DNA from: CAYPYI01 sp964415085 | Lineage (GTDB): Bacteria; Bacillota; Clostridia; Tissierellales; Tissierellaceae | DNA length: 64,000 nucleotides | Assembly: GCA_964415085.1 (NCBI GenBank) | Contig: CAYPYI010000001.1 | Span: 62,001 to 126,000 of the forward strand | Direction: 5' to 3' | Shown: positions 9,649 to 19,554 of the stretch, one piece after another | Position numbering within the stretch: the stretch's first letter is position 1 | Layout: each line of letters begins with the position of its first letter | The notes under the pieces: generated by a model | Database searches by the model: none | Told to the model about the DNA's origin: nothing | Seen by the model: the letters and a program-made list of their open reading frames with translations, nothing else | Translations under genes and position numbers: made by a program

Positions 9649-11460
9649 TTAATCTTCATCATACTTTAATACAGTTAAAAATGCTTCTTGAGGTACTTCT
9701 ACAGATCCTATTTGTCTCATTTTCTTTTTACCCTCTTTTTGTTTTTCAAGAAGTTTTTTCTTTCTTGATATATCTCCACCATAACATTTGGCTGTTACAT
9801 CTTTTCTTAAAGCTCTTATTGTTTCTCTAGCTATAATTTTACTTCCTATTGCCGCTTGTAAAGGTACTGAGAATTGGTGCGGAGGTATTACACCTTTTAA
9901 TCTTTCAACTATACTTCTACCTCTTTCATAAGCTTTATCCTTATGAACTATTAATGAGAAAGCATCGACTACTTCTTCATTTATTAATATATCAAGTTTT
10001 ACAAGATCGCTACGTTTATAACCTTTTAATTCATAATCAAATGAAGCATATCCTCTAGTCTTTGATTTTAATGCATCAAAGAAATCATATATAACCTCAT
10101 TTAAAGGCATATCATAATGAAGTACTACCCTTGTTTCCTCTATATATTCCATATTTATAAACTTACCTCTTTTATCTTGACAAAGTTCCATTATGGTACC
10201 TACATATTCAGATGGAGTCATTATATTAGCAGTAACTATTGGCTCTTCCATATATTCTACCTCTGCTAATGGTGGTAAATTTGATGGATTTTGAATTTCT
10301 AATTCTGTTCTATCTTTTTTATGAACCTTGTATATAACACTTGGTGATGTTGCTATAATATTTAAATTAAACTCTCTATCTAAACGCTCTTGGATTATTT
10401 CCATGTGTAAAAGACCTAAAAATCCGCATCTAAAACCAAAACCTAATGCGACAGATGACTCTGCCTCAAAAGTTAAAGCTGCATCATTTACTTTTAATTT
10501 TTCAAGTGCTTCCCTTACAGAGTTAAAATCTTCTCCTTCAGCAGGATATATACCACAAAATACCATTGGTACTACTTCTTGATATCCTTCTAATGGCTCT
10601 GTCGTAGGGTTATTAACATCCGTAATAGTATCCCCAACTGTTGCTTCTTCAACATTTTTTATTGCTGCTGTTAAGAATCCTACATCCCCTGCTTTTAATT
10701 CATCTGTTACTAAGTGAGTAGAAGTATTTATTCCAACTTCAACTACTTCGAATTTCTTTCCTGTAGCCATCATTTTAATTTGCATACCTGGCTTCACTGT
10801 TCCTTCAACTACTCTTATATAACAAATTACTCCTTTATAACTATCATAATAGGAGTCAAAGATTAATGCTTTTAAAGGCGCACTACTATCTCCAACAGGT
10901 GCTGGAACTTTATTTACAATTGCTTCAAGAACATCTTCTATGTTTATACCTTCTTTTGCAGAAATTAATGGAGCATCAGAACAATCTATTCCTATTATAT
11001 CTTCTACTTCCTGTTTAACTTCTTCAGGTCTTGCTCCTGGTAAGTCAATTTTATTTATTACAGGTATAATCTCTAAGTCTTGATCCAATGCCAAATAAAC
11101 ATTTGCCAGGGTTTGTGCTTCTATTCCTTGAGCCGCATCTACAATTAATATTGCTCCTTCACATGCTGCAAGAGATCTAGACACTTCATATGTAAAATCC
11201 ACATGACCTGGTGTATCGATTAGGTTTAAAGTATATTCTTCACCATCATTAGCATTGTAATTTAATCTTACAGCCTTTAATTTGATTGTAATTCCTCTTT
11301 CTTTTTCTAAATCCATATTATCTAAAACCTGAGATTCCATTTCTCTAGCTGTTAACATTCCTGTTTTTTCTATTAATCTATCTGCTAAAGTACTTTTTCC
11401 GTGATCAATATGGGCTATTATAGAAAAATTTCTAATATTTTCCTGATTAACCTTTTTCAT
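9649..11460 (-). CDS. lepA: elongation factor 4 (LepA)
   Basis: A 603-residue translational GTPase. The P-loop [14 protein letters not shown], switch [18 protein letters not shown] and the NKIDLPGA specificity motif are all present. The LepA-specific C-terminal domain ends [20 protein letters not shown]. LepA acts on ribosomes to aid initiation or back-translocation. The length matches the family. The ribosome binding site is AGGAGGAAATG, and a good promoter precedes it. Confidence 0.98.
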   Translation of the reverse strand: MKKVNQENIRNFSIIAHIDHGKSTLADRLIEKTGMLTAREMESQVLDNMDLEKERGITIKLKAVRLNYNANDGEEYTLNLIDTPGHVDFTYEVSRSLAACEGAILIVDAAQGIEAQTLANVYLALDQDLEIIPVINKIDLPGARPEEVKQEVEDIIGIDCSDAPLISAKEGINIEDVLEAIVNKVPAPVGDSSAPLKALIFDSYYDSYKGVICYIRVVEGTVKPGMQIKMMATGKKFEVVEVGINTSTHLVTDELKAGDVGFLTAAIKNVEEATVGDTITDVNNPTTEPLEGYQEVVPMVFCGIYPAEGEDFNSVREALEKLKVNDAALTFEAESSVALGFGFRCGFLGLLHMEIIQERLDREFNLNIIATSPSVIYKVHKKDRTELEIQNPSNLPPLAEVEYMEEPIVTANIMTPSEYVGTIMELCQDKRGKFINMEYIEETRVVLHYDMPLNEVIYDFFDALKSKTRGYASFDYELKGYKRSDLVKLDILINEEVVDAFSLIVHKDKAYERGRSIVERLKGVIPPHQFSVPLQAAIGSKIIARETIRALRKDVTAKCYGGDISRKKKLLEKQKEGKKKMRQIGSVEVPQEAFLTVLKYDED

Positions 11461-11505
11461 ATATTTATCATTTCCTCCTAATTAACTACTATATAACATC
11501 ATGTT

Positions 11506-11534
11506 ATTATATCAAAAAAACATCTTACTGTAAA
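11506..11534 (-). promoter_or_regulatory. sigma-A promoter of lepA
   Basis: On the minus strand TTTACA (11529-11534) and TATAAT (11506-11511) are separated by 17 bases, about 45 bases before the lepA start. Confidence 0.7.
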
Positions 11535-11554
11535 CAAAACACCATAATTGCTAC

Positions 11555-12121
11555 TTATTTATTATTTATTTTTCCAAACCTATAATCAAGTGGATAATAT
11601 CTGAAATTTACAATACCTTTTACAGAACTATTATGAATAGTACCAAAGTACCTACTATCTTTACTTGCTCCTTCTCTTCTATTATCTCCTAATACAAAAA
11701 GTTCATTTTCCTTAACAATCCATTTACTCTCTCCATAAATACTAGTTTCTATACCTGGCTCTATATAGTCTTCATGTAAAATAGAACCATTTAAATAAAC
11801 CTTTCCATTCTTTATTTCTACTATATCTCCTTCTATCCCTATAACTCTTTTTATATAATCTTTTCGCATATGATCAGGCGCCTTAAATACTATAAGCTCT
11901 GATCTTTTTGGCTCTCTAAGATATAAAGGAACTCTTACTGAAAATAATCTATCATCCTCAAAGAGTGTTGGATACATGGAACTACCTGATACTAAGGTTG
12001 AGTTAAATATAAATGTTTTTATAAACAATGCAAGTATTATTGCAATAAATATACTTTTAATCCATTCCATTTTTTCATCTTCATCTCTTTTCATACTATT
12101 ATTATCTTCTATATTATCCAT
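11555..12121 (-). CDS. lepB: signal peptidase I
   Basis: A 188-residue type I signal peptidase that removes signal peptides from exported proteins at the outer face of the membrane. An N-terminal acidic stretch precedes one transmembrane helix (about residues 21-39). The catalytic serine is S48 in SGSSMYPTL and the general-base lysine is K91 in YIKRVIG. The box GDNRREGASKDSRYFG is near the C-terminus. AAGGGGTG serves as ribosome binding site. The P-type (prokaryotic) Ser-Lys dyad is complete. Confidence 0.95.
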   Translation of the reverse strand: MDNIEDNNSMKRDEDEKMEWIKSIFIAIILALFIKTFIFNSTLVSGSSMYPTLFEDDRLFSVRVPLYLREPKRSELIVFKAPDHMRKDYIKRVIGIEGDIVEIKNGKVYLNGSILHEDYIEPGIETSIYGESKWIVKENELFVLGDNRREGASKDSRYFGTIHNSSVKGIVNFRYYPLDYRFGKINNK

Positions 12122-12230
12122 TCTAACACCCCTTAGTGATATTATAACATTTAATACTTTTATTTAAAGATATTATATATTCTAATCTACCTATACCCTA
12201 ATATTCAAATAATTACAGAAATTTTTTTTC

Positions 12231-12259
12231 TTGCTTTTTTAGGCCTATCATGGTAAAAT
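12231..12259 (+). promoter_or_regulatory. sigma-A promoter of rpsT
   Basis: TTGCTT (12231-12236) and TAAAAT (12254-12259) are 17 bases apart, a short distance before the rpsT ribosome binding site. Confidence 0.65.
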
Positions 12260-12291
12260 AAATTTTGTTATATTAATGGGAGGTGAAAGCA

Positions 12292-12555
12292 TTGGCTAAT
12301 ATCAAAGCTGCACAAAAAAACATTCGTACTAGTGAAAGAAGAAGACTAGAAAATAGAAAAAGAAAAACTGAAATAAAAACTCATGTTAGATATTTTAACG
12401 AAGCTATAGATAATGGAAACACTGAAGAAGCTCAAGAATTATTAAAGGTAATCGACAGAAAAGTTAAAAAAGCTGTTCACCAAAATATCATACATCGTAA
12501 CGCAGGCTCAAGAAAAATCAGCAGTCTAACAAAAAAATTAAACAACGCAATGTAA
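12292..12555 (+). CDS. rpsT: 30S ribosomal protein S20
   Basis: An 87-residue S20, a small basic protein binding 16S rRNA. It begins MANIKAAQKNIRTSERRR and is rich in Lys and Arg. I chose the TTG at 12292, which is six bases after GGGAGGTG; an upstream GTG at 12283 is part of the ribosome binding site itself. UUG starts are a known feature of rpsT, where they allow autoregulation in E. coli. It has its own promoter and terminator, so it is monocistronic. Confidence 0.96.
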   Translation: MANIKAAQKNIRTSERRRLENRKRKTEIKTHVRYFNEAIDNGNTEEAQELLKVIDRKVKKAVHQNIIHRNAGSRKISSLTKKLNNAM

Positions 12556-12557
12556 GT

Positions 12558-12586
12558 AAAAACTTCGGTTACCCGAAGTTTTTTTG
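12558..12586 (+). terminator. bidirectional terminator, rpsT/holA
   Basis: AACTTCGG (12561-12568), loop TTAC, CCGAAGTT (12573-12580), then T5 on the plus strand and a similar T-run on the minus strand. It separates the convergent rpsT and holA genes. Confidence 0.9.
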
Positions 12587-12595
12587 TATTCATTA

Positions 12596-13627
12596 TTATC
12601 TTAAACTACATAATTTAACTATAAACATCTCCATTAAAAGCTTATCATTTGACTGAGTTGTCTTCATTTTAATATCCATAATCAATAATTCATTCATGAT
12701 TAGTAGTAATCTATTGTTACTGAAATTTTTAGATTGATTCTTTATCTTGTTAAATTCAAAGCTACCTATTTTAAGCTTTTTCTGAATTAATGAAGGACTG
12801 TAACCTTTCTTCATATATAATTTATATCCATAAATTAATCTAATTTGTCTCGTAATCATGAAAAATATTCTCTGAACAGGTTCATTAGACATATACATCT
12901 CATCAAATAAATTTAAGGCTCTATTTACATCAAGCCTTGTTATTGAATCCAAAAGTTCAAATATATTTGTATCTATAGGATCTATTAAAACTGCATCTAT
13001 ATCCTGTTTAGTTATTTCTATATTGCTAGCATAGTCAATAACTTTATTAAGTTCATTTCTCAATTCATACAAACTAACATCTACATTCTTACTAGTATAA
13101 GAACTCTTTTGAGTAAAATAGTTTATATTTGACATTGTAATTTTTTTACCTGAATGAGATACTATTTTTTCTATCCACTTGTTTAAATTTGCTCCATATA
13201 ACTTATCAAAATCAACATATGTATTCTTTTTATTAAAATATTTATAAATTTTCATATTCTTTTTTAGTTGGTTCTCGGAATCTACTAAAATAAGTATTAA
13301 AAAATCTCCAGTATTATTTAAATATTCGTATAATTTATCTTGCTTTGTGTCTATATTAGATATGAAAGCCGATATATTATTAACTACAACAAGTCTTTTC
13401 TCTGACATAAATGGTAATGTCTCACAAGTTGATATTAAGTCTTCTAAATCTATATCTTTTCCCTCTAATTTTGAATAATTCAGATCTAAAAAGGATGGAT
13501 TTATATATTTATTTACTGTTTTTTTTACCAAATCTTCCATTAAATATTTTTCTTTTCCCATAAATAAATATGATCCTTGCATATTATTGCTACCAACTAT
13601 TTTCGACATACTACTGTAATCCAACAA
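12596..13627 (-). CDS. holA: DNA polymerase III subunit delta
   Basis: A 343-residue delta subunit of the clamp loader. It shows the N-terminal domain with YLFMGKEKYLMEDLV, the conserved stretch LPFMSEKRLVVVNN, and a C-terminal helical domain (RQIRLIYGYKLYMKKGYSP). It opens the sliding clamp as part of the delta/tau/delta' complex. The start is one of two consecutive TTG codons (13627 or 13624) behind GGGAGAGGA. It lies just downstream of comEC, a common order in Firmicutes, and comEC and holA may be cotranscribed. Confidence 0.92.
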   Translation of the reverse strand: MLDYSSMSKIVGSNNMQGSYLFMGKEKYLMEDLVKKTVNKYINPSFLDLNYSKLEGKDIDLEDLISTCETLPFMSEKRLVVVNNISAFISNIDTKQDKLYEYLNNTGDFLILILVDSENQLKKNMKIYKYFNKKNTYVDFDKLYGANLNKWIEKIVSHSGKKITMSNINYFTQKSSYTSKNVDVSLYELRNELNKVIDYASNIEITKQDIDAVLIDPIDTNIFELLDSITRLDVNRALNLFDEMYMSNEPVQRIFFMITRQIRLIYGYKLYMKKGYSPSLIQKKLKIGSFEFNKIKNQSKNFSNNRLLLIMNELLIMDIKMKTTQSNDKLLMEMFIVKLCSLR

Positions 13628-13659
13628 AATCCTCTCCCTTAGATATTTCTTATAATATA

Positions 13660-16101
13660 TTACTCCTGCTCATTAATAGAATATATGGAGTCTTTAAATA
13701 AATAATAAAATAATATAAAATATAGAAAATATAAACCCATTTTTCTTAAAAATATATATTTTTTATTATACTTATTACATTCATTGCTGTATAAGCTAAA
13801 ATTGAATGTTCTACTACTTAACTCTAACCTTATTCTTCCATTTTTATCAGTTCTATAAATTTTTGTACCATTATTTTTAAATCTATTTATTACTTCTTCA
13901 TCTGGATGGTTAAATCTATTATTTCTTCCTACAGATATTATAGCATAATCTGGATTCGTTTTTTTTATAAAATCTAATTTTGATGAAGTTTTGCTACCAT
14001 GGTGAGCAACTTTTAAAATATCTATATTATTTATTTTATTATTACTTATTAATTTTTCTTCTGCAAGTTCCTCTATATCACCTGTAAATAATAGTTTTTT
14101 ATTATAGTACTTTAATAAAATAACCAAAGATTTATCATTGGAAGATGTTTTTTCACTAGTCTTCTTATTTGGATAAACAATATCTAAATATAATTTATTA
14201 GAAATAATGAAACTACTGCTATCATCAATTAATTCTATCTTAATATTATTTTCTAATAAATATAAATACAGATCTTTTTCAGGCCTATAACTACAGTAAA
14301 TCTTATCAATTTTTATAAAAGGTATAATATCATACAAAGCTTCATAATGATCTTTATCAAAATGAGTTATAAATAAAAGATCTATTTTTTTAATATTATT
14401 CTTTACTAAATAAGGTAAAGTTATATTCTGCCCAATTTTAAAGTCCCCAAATACAGTACCACCTGTATCTATCAATATATTTTTTTCCTTGTACCTTATT
14501 AAAGCACAATCTCCCTGTGATACATCTACAAAATCAATAGTTACTTTATCATCTGTTAAAATACATATATAATTTGTTGCTATAGCTAAAACTAAAATAT
14601 AAATTATAAAGTTTTGATATAATCCTTTTATATAACAAGTAAACTTAAAATTATAGTAATATAAGGCTCTTTTTAGTTTTGGATTATCTAGTCCTAATAA
14701 AAGAACTAATAATAAAATATAGTAATAAAATATAAATATAGTATCTGGGCTAAATAAAGTTATATTAAAAATATTCACTTTATTTAGTAGTTTAATTATC
14801 ATCATATTAAAATATATAATTTTATCCACAATATAACTTAGTATATTTATTATACTTACAAAGTTTATAGGAGTAAAAATAATACATATGGAAAATAATA
14901 ATGATAGTGAAATTATAGGAATTATCAATATATTTGATATTATACTTATAGGTTTAGTTGTATTAAAATAATACATCTCTATTGGAAATAAAAATATTAC
15001 TACAGATAGTGTTGGTATTATTTCACTTAAAAATAGAGAGTCTATGTGATAAAATCTATTAATTAAATACTCTTCAAAAAATTTAATTCCCAAGGTAGCC
15101 ATAGCTGATAATTTAAAACTTAAATTGTATATATATAATGGATTATATATGAGCATAATAAAAATAGTAAATAAAGCTTCAATTTTCCCATGATAGGGCA
15201 AATTGAGTATTTCTTTAATACACTTTACACTAAACATTATAGATGCTCGAACAATAGAAGCTGGAAAATCAATTATAAATGCATATATCCATAAAAACAT
15301 TAAAATAACACCATATTTATACTGCTTTTTAATATTAAATATTGATAATATTTTTTCTAAGAAAAATACTATTAAATTAATATGAAGTCCAGATGCTGCT
15401 AGAACATGTGATATTCCTAGATTTGTATAATCTTTCCTAGTTCTATCATTAAGAATGTTATCGGATAAAAGTATACTAAATAATAATTTATAACTATCCT
15501 CTGATAAAGATTGTTTAAGTTTATCATTTATTTTCGACTTAATATTCTCTTTATAATAAATTATCTTATTATAATCTAATTCTAGTATTTCAACATCTTT
15601 AGATTTTATACTTGTAGTATAAAATATTTTCTTGCCTTTTAAATAATCCCTATAGTTAAATAGTTTTGGGTTAGTATTTCTACTTGGGCTTTTTAAAATA
15701 AGATTACATCTTATATATGTATTGACTTTTATATTATTCTCATTATTATATATTGTAATCAAAATCTTTTCTTTGCTAATTTTTTTGTTATTTATTTTCT
15801 TTATCTCTAAAATAAATTTGTCGTTTTTTTCTTCTTTAGTGAGTAAACCTTCTATTTTTACATTTTTCTTGGATATAAAATGTAATTTACTACTAGATAC
15901 TATACTATATCTATATGAACCTACCAGCAAAATAATTATTATTAAAATAATTTTATTTAACTTTTTTTGCTTTTTAGTATAAAATAGATATATTAATACT
16001 ATAATCAAAATAAAGATTATTATTTTGAAACTTATACTATAATAGGAAATTAAAATTCCTAATAAATAAATTATAATTAAAAAAAATAAATTTATCTCCA
16101 C
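13660..16101 (-). CDS. comEC: DNA internalization competence protein ComEC/Rec2
   Basis: An 813-residue polytopic membrane protein that forms the channel for uptake of single-stranded DNA. The N-terminus has membrane helices and a DUF4131-like region. The central competence domain (DRTRKDYTNLGISHVLAASG) has many helices. The C-terminal metallo-beta-lactamase-like domain has FVDVSQGD, TGG, THFDKDH and KVAHHGSKTSS. A last hydrophobic segment ends the protein. I chose the GTG at 16101, seven bases after an AAAGGTG site; a GTG at 16110 lies inside that site. The domain set looks complete. A ComK-like gene lies 1.4 kb away. Confidence 0.93.
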   Translation of the reverse strand: MEINLFFLIIIYLLGILISYYSISFKIIIFILIIVLIYLFYTKKQKKLNKIILIIIILLVGSYRYSIVSSSKLHFISKKNVKIEGLLTKEEKNDKFILEIKKINNKKISKEKILITIYNNENNIKVNTYIRCNLILKSPSRNTNPKLFNYRDYLKGKKIFYTTSIKSKDVEILELDYNKIIYYKENIKSKINDKLKQSLSEDSYKLLFSILLSDNILNDRTRKDYTNLGISHVLAASGLHINLIVFFLEKILSIFNIKKQYKYGVILMFLWIYAFIIDFPASIVRASIMFSVKCIKEILNLPYHGKIEALFTIFIMLIYNPLYIYNLSFKLSAMATLGIKFFEEYLINRFYHIDSLFLSEIIPTLSVVIFLFPIEMYYFNTTKPISIISNILIIPIISLSLLFSICIIFTPINFVSIINILSYIVDKIIYFNMMIIKLLNKVNIFNITLFSPDTIFIFYYYILLLVLLLGLDNPKLKRALYYYNFKFTCYIKGLYQNFIIYILVLAIATNYICILTDDKVTIDFVDVSQGDCALIRYKEKNILIDTGGTVFGDFKIGQNITLPYLVKNNIKKIDLLFITHFDKDHYEALYDIIPFIKIDKIYCSYRPEKDLYLYLLENNIKIELIDDSSSFIISNKLYLDIVYPNKKTSEKTSSNDKSLVILLKYYNKKLLFTGDIEELAEEKLISNNKINNIDILKVAHHGSKTSSKLDFIKKTNPDYAIISVGRNNRFNHPDEEVINRFKNNGTKIYRTDKNGRIRLELSSRTFNFSLYSNECNKYNKKYIFLRKMGLYFLYFILFYYLFKDSIYSINEQE

Positions 16102-16195
16102 AATTATCACCTTTAAATATTCTTAATTACTTATTCTTCGAAAAGTAAATTATCCCTATATTTAATGTGATATTAATTTTGAAAGGTGTGATTTA

Positions 16196-17416
16196 GTGAC
16201 CATAAAAACATATATGGAAGACTCGTATTTAAAGGAAATTAAAGCAAATGTAATTAGTATTACAAAGAAGGAAGATTTATTTTATATTATTCTTGATCGT
16301 ACAATTTTCTATCCCCACTTAGCTGGTGGTCAGCCAAGGGATAAAGGAACTATTAATGGTATAAATGTAATTGATGTCTATGAAGATGAAGATAATAATA
16401 TAATTCATGTAGTTAAAGAAGAAATCCACTCTGATAAGGTAGATTTAAATATTGATTGGAACAACAGATTTGATCTTATGCAGCAACACACTGGTCAACA
16501 TCTATTATCTGCTAATATTTTTAATCTATATCAAGCAGAAACAGAAAGTTTTCACTTTGGTGATGAATATATTTCTATTGAGGTTACAAAAGATGACTTT
16601 TCATATAAGGAAATTAAACAAGTTGAATACCTCACTAACCGTATGATACAAAGTAATATTAAAATAAGTTCATACTTACCTTCTAAGGAAGATTTGACAG
16701 AAATCCCTTTAAGAAAAACCCCAACAACAGATGAAGAATTAAGGGTTGTAGAAATTGATGGAATTGATTTTTCTGCTTGCTGCGGGACTCATTTAAATTC
16801 AACTGGTGAACTTGGTCTTGTTAAAATTAGAAAAACTGAAAAAACTAAAGGAAAAACAAAAATAGATTTTGTTTGTGGTTATAGAGCACTACAAGATTAT
16901 TCTTGGAAAAATGATGCTATTTATGAAGTAGGGGCTTTACTATCTGCTAAAGCTGAAAATATAGTAGAAAAAACCAAAGAATTAATAGAAATAAAAGAAA
17001 ATTTAGAAAAAGAACTTCTTATAAATAAAAAAAATCTAGCAAAAGCTAGAGCTAAAATTTTACTAAGCGAATCAAAATCGTATAATAATATTTCCTATAT
17101 TGTTAAAAGTTTTGATAATGAAAACATAAAAGATGTCAATTTAATTTCATCAATATTAAATGAAAGTGATAATACTATACAGCTTTATACAACTAATAAC
17201 AATGGAGTTATCCAGTTTGTAATAAGCAGAAGTAATAATCTGGATATAGATCTTAATTATATTCTTAAAGGTTTAAAAGATAGTATGAATATAAGAGGCG
17301 GTGGAAGTCAGTATACTGTCCAAGGAACTATAGACTATGAAGAGTCAGAAAGCCTTATAAGAGAATTTTATAGTAAAATACGAGAATATTACAAGGAAAA
17401 AAATGAACAATTATAA
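16196..17416 (+). CDS. AlaX-type alanyl-tRNA editing protein with DHHA1 domain
   Basis: A 406-residue free-standing relative of the alanyl-tRNA synthetase editing domain. It has the zinc-binding motifs HTGQHLLSA near residue 98 and CCGTHL near residue 199. A coiled-coil stretch and a C-terminal DHHA1 domain (RGGGSQYTVQG) follow. Such proteins hydrolyse mischarged Ser- or Gly-tRNA(Ala). Translation starts at GTG behind GAAAGGTGTGA. It is divergent from comEC and monocistronic, with its own terminator. Confidence 0.9.
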   Translation: MTIKTYMEDSYLKEIKANVISITKKEDLFYIILDRTIFYPHLAGGQPRDKGTINGINVIDVYEDEDNNIIHVVKEEIHSDKVDLNIDWNNRFDLMQQHTGQHLLSANIFNLYQAETESFHFGDEYISIEVTKDDFSYKEIKQVEYLTNRMIQSNIKISSYLPSKEDLTEIPLRKTPTTDEELRVVEIDGIDFSACCGTHLNSTGELGLVKIRKTEKTKGKTKIDFVCGYRALQDYSWKNDAIYEVGALLSAKAENIVEKTKELIEIKENLEKELLINKKNLAKARAKILLSESKSYNNISYIVKSFDNENIKDVNLISSILNESDNTIQLYTTNNNGVIQFVISRSNNLDIDLNYILKGLKDSMNIRGGGSQYTVQGTIDYEESESLIREFYSKIREYYKEKNEQL

Positions 17417-17457
17417 TATTTCGATATAGTATGTTTAAGAAAATCATTTTATAATAA

Positions 17458-17496
17458 ATGAGTCCTATGTTATATAATAGGGCTCATTTTTATTTT
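17458..17496 (+). terminator. terminator after the AlaX-like gene
   Basis: Arms 17458-17468 and 17477-17487 (one G-T pair), followed by T5ATTTTT. The stem also has A/T flanks on the other side and may serve the convergent ComK-like gene. Confidence 0.8.
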
Positions 17497-17539
17497 TCTA
17501 TTAAATAAATTTTAAAGGGCATTATAATTAATATTTTAT

Positions 17540-18073
17540 TTATTTTACAAACTCTCCTATTAGCTTTTTATCAATAAATTCCCAGTTACTTATGCATAAT
17601 CTTTTCTGATACCTTCTACTTCCATCATCTATCGCATCAGACATATGTTTTAGCACTAAATATATGTATCTTGCATTATTTATACTATTTACCACAAAAT
17701 TATAACTAGAAATAACTTCAAGGCTATATCCCGATGACATTCTTACAAAAATAGATCCCGAACTTTTTCTTACATATTTGATACATCTTAAATTTATATA
17801 TCCATAGGAAGGGTCATTTTTTATTTTTGGTTTTCTAAATTTTATCTTGATAAATATGCTGTTATTAAATACTAATGGCAAACTAATTTTACTATTTAAT
17901 AGTCTTCTTACATAATCATCATCTACCTTGGCAGGTCCTTTATTTAAAATCTTCTCTAAGACAGTGTTTAGTGGTCTATCAATCCTAATAACTTCATTAA
18001 AAGCAAAAAATAGTGTACAATCACCTCTTTGATTAATATAAGCCGGGCAGATACAATCTATTTTTGTTATCAT
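17540..18073 (-). CDS. divergent ComK-like protein
   Basis: A 177-residue protein that I match by eye to ComK, the competence transcription factor of Bacillus. The strongest similarity is in the middle: SLPLVFNNSIFI, then SYGYINLRCIKYV, then SGYSLEVISSYNFVVNS. These correspond to the ComK stretches around PIMVDPSNQIFLF, CGWISHVHVKEF and NGKTMELPISYNSFENQ. Length is close to ComK (about 190). The N-terminus (CICPAYINQRGDCTLFF) has three cysteines. The gene lies 1.4 kb from comEC. Low overall identity leaves the function uncertain. Confidence 0.6.
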   Translation of the reverse strand: MITKIDCICPAYINQRGDCTLFFAFNEVIRIDRPLNTVLEKILNKGPAKVDDDYVRRLLNSKISLPLVFNNSIFIKIKFRKPKIKNDPSYGYINLRCIKYVRKSSGSIFVRMSSGYSLEVISSYNFVVNSINNARYIYLVLKHMSDAIDDGSRRYQKRLCISNWEFIDKKLIGEFVK

Positions 18074-18103
18074 AGAGATTATTTCCCTCCCAATTAAACA
18101 AAA

Positions 18104-18679
18104 TCACATCTTTTTATCACAATTCCTGCTCAACCACTGTTTTTTATTTATAGAATACCTTATTACATCGAATATTTCATTTTTACTATTTCTCATTGCC
18201 TCCTTTTCCATTCCTTCAAATCTCATACTCGCTTTTTCCATTACTCTACCAGAAGCCTTATTATCAATGTTATGACTTGCCTTTATAATCAAAAATCCTT
18301 CACTATTAAATAAATAATCAATAACTAATATAAGAGCTTCTGTCATAATATTATTATTCCAATACTTCTCACTTAATACAAATCCCAAACTTGCAATTCT
18401 ATTTTCTAAATCAAGTTCTACTGTATCAATCATTCCAACTAATTTATTATTTTCTTTTAATACTATTGCCCATCTATAATTCATACCTTGTTTATAATCT
18501 TGCTGCCATTTTTCAATGACTTTTTTAGTTTCCTCTATACTATCATGCCTATCCCAAGTTAAATATTTCGTAACATTAGCTGAACTAGCCCAATTATCAT
18601 ATATTTCATTAGCGTCATTTAATGTAATCTTCCTTAATTTTATACGATCATTTTCTAATATTTTAAAATCATATTTCAT
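18104..18679 (-). CDS. GNAT family N-acetyltransferase (RimJ/RimL-like)
   Basis: A 191-residue acetyltransferase of the ribosomal-protein/aminoglycoside GNAT group (Acetyltransf_3). It starts with the typical LENDRIKLRKITLNDANEIY. GFVLSEKYWNNNIMTEAL marks the acetyl-CoA region, and NIDNKASGRVMEKASM is the usual Asn-x-x-S-x-x-x-x-E-K motif. The substrate is unknown. The ribosome binding site is GGAGAATTATA. A structured region of about 190 bases lies upstream. Confidence 0.85.
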   Translation of the reverse strand: MKYDFKILENDRIKLRKITLNDANEIYDNWASSANVTKYLTWDRHDSIEETKKVIEKWQQDYKQGMNYRWAIVLKENNKLVGMIDTVELDLENRIASLGFVLSEKYWNNNIMTEALILVIDYLFNSEGFLIIKASHNIDNKASGRVMEKASMRFEGMEKEAMRNSKNEIFDVIRYSINKKQWLSRNCDKKM

Positions 18680-18728
18680 TATAATTCTCCTTTTCTATTA
18701 AAATACGTTTGTATACTATTGTCTTGGG

Positions 18729-18855
18729 TATAATTTAAACGAAAGTATCTTTAGAGGTTTATCTATTTCCCGATACTAATTAGGTTGGCTTATCATATCC
18801 AATCTAATTTTAAAATAGATTGAAGTAGGGGAGTTATCCTCTACTTCTTTTTTAT
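18729..18855 (+). ncRNA. candidate orphan small RNA with terminator
   Basis: On the plus strand a TATAAT box (18729-18734) is followed by a region with several stems: AGTATC/GATACT, AATTAGGTTGG with CCAATCTAATT, and the overlapping alternative CAATCTA/TAGATTG. It ends in a strong intrinsic terminator (18822-18832 with 18837-18847, GTTA loop, then T7). No plus-strand gene lies near, so this looks like a transcript of about 115 bases. No good -35 box is seen and I recognise no RNA family. Confidence 0.4.
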
Positions 18856-18871
18856 TGTTAACTTAATTTTA

Positions 18872-19327
18872 TCATAAATTATCTTTTTTTATAACTAAAT
18901 TATTATTTTTTTTATTCATTATTATTATTCCTAATATAACACCACTTGAATCTATTAATACATCGGTAAATTTACCCATTCTTCCTGGAACATAAGTTTG
19001 ATGAATCTCATCACTAATAGCAAAAAGTATCAATAAAGTAGTTACATAATTAATTATTTTATTATTACTTATATTTTGTTTTAAAAAATGAAGGTATAGT
19101 ATAATAGCTAAAGTCATGTAACTAAAGAAATGTGAAGATTTTCTTATAATATAATTGAATTTATTTAACAGATTATTATTTTCTAAACTAATATTTAAAA
19201 ACTTAAATATTGATATAGCTATATTTTGGCTCATTTGATTTGAGTTTTTTATTGGAACACCTGACATTTTAAATATTAATACCATTAATAAAACTGCTAA
19301 AATCAAATATCTATTTCTCCTTATCAT
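18872..19327 (-). CDS. VanZ family membrane protein
   Basis: A 151-residue protein with four or so membrane helices. The VanZ motifs are present: IIRKSSHFFSYMTLAI in the second helix region and SDEIHQTYVPGRMGKFTDVL followed by IDSSGVILGI. VanZ-like proteins are linked in some species to teicoplanin resistance, but most members have no known role. It lies alone between two long intergenic stretches. The ribosome binding site AAAGGTGGG is about 11 bases before the ATG. Confidence 0.88.
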   Translation of the reverse strand: MIRRNRYLILAVLLMVLIFKMSGVPIKNSNQMSQNIAISIFKFLNISLENNNLLNKFNYIIRKSSHFFSYMTLAIILYLHFLKQNISNNKIINYVTTLLILFAISDEIHQTYVPGRMGKFTDVLIDSSGVILGIIIMNKKNNNLVIKKDNL

Positions 19328-19554
19328 TATTAAATTTACCCACCTTTTATGTATAATTTATACAGTAATAAATAAAAATCCAGATGATGAAACTTTCTGA
19401 ATTTTTAATAAACCATATTTATAAATTATCTATCTATATAAATTAAATTATACAAGAAATTTTATTAAGATCAAAAATTACCTTCAAAACTAAATTTTTC
19501 TATTATAATTTTATCTCTTAAATATAATCCCAGCCTATCTTATAACTTAAAATC

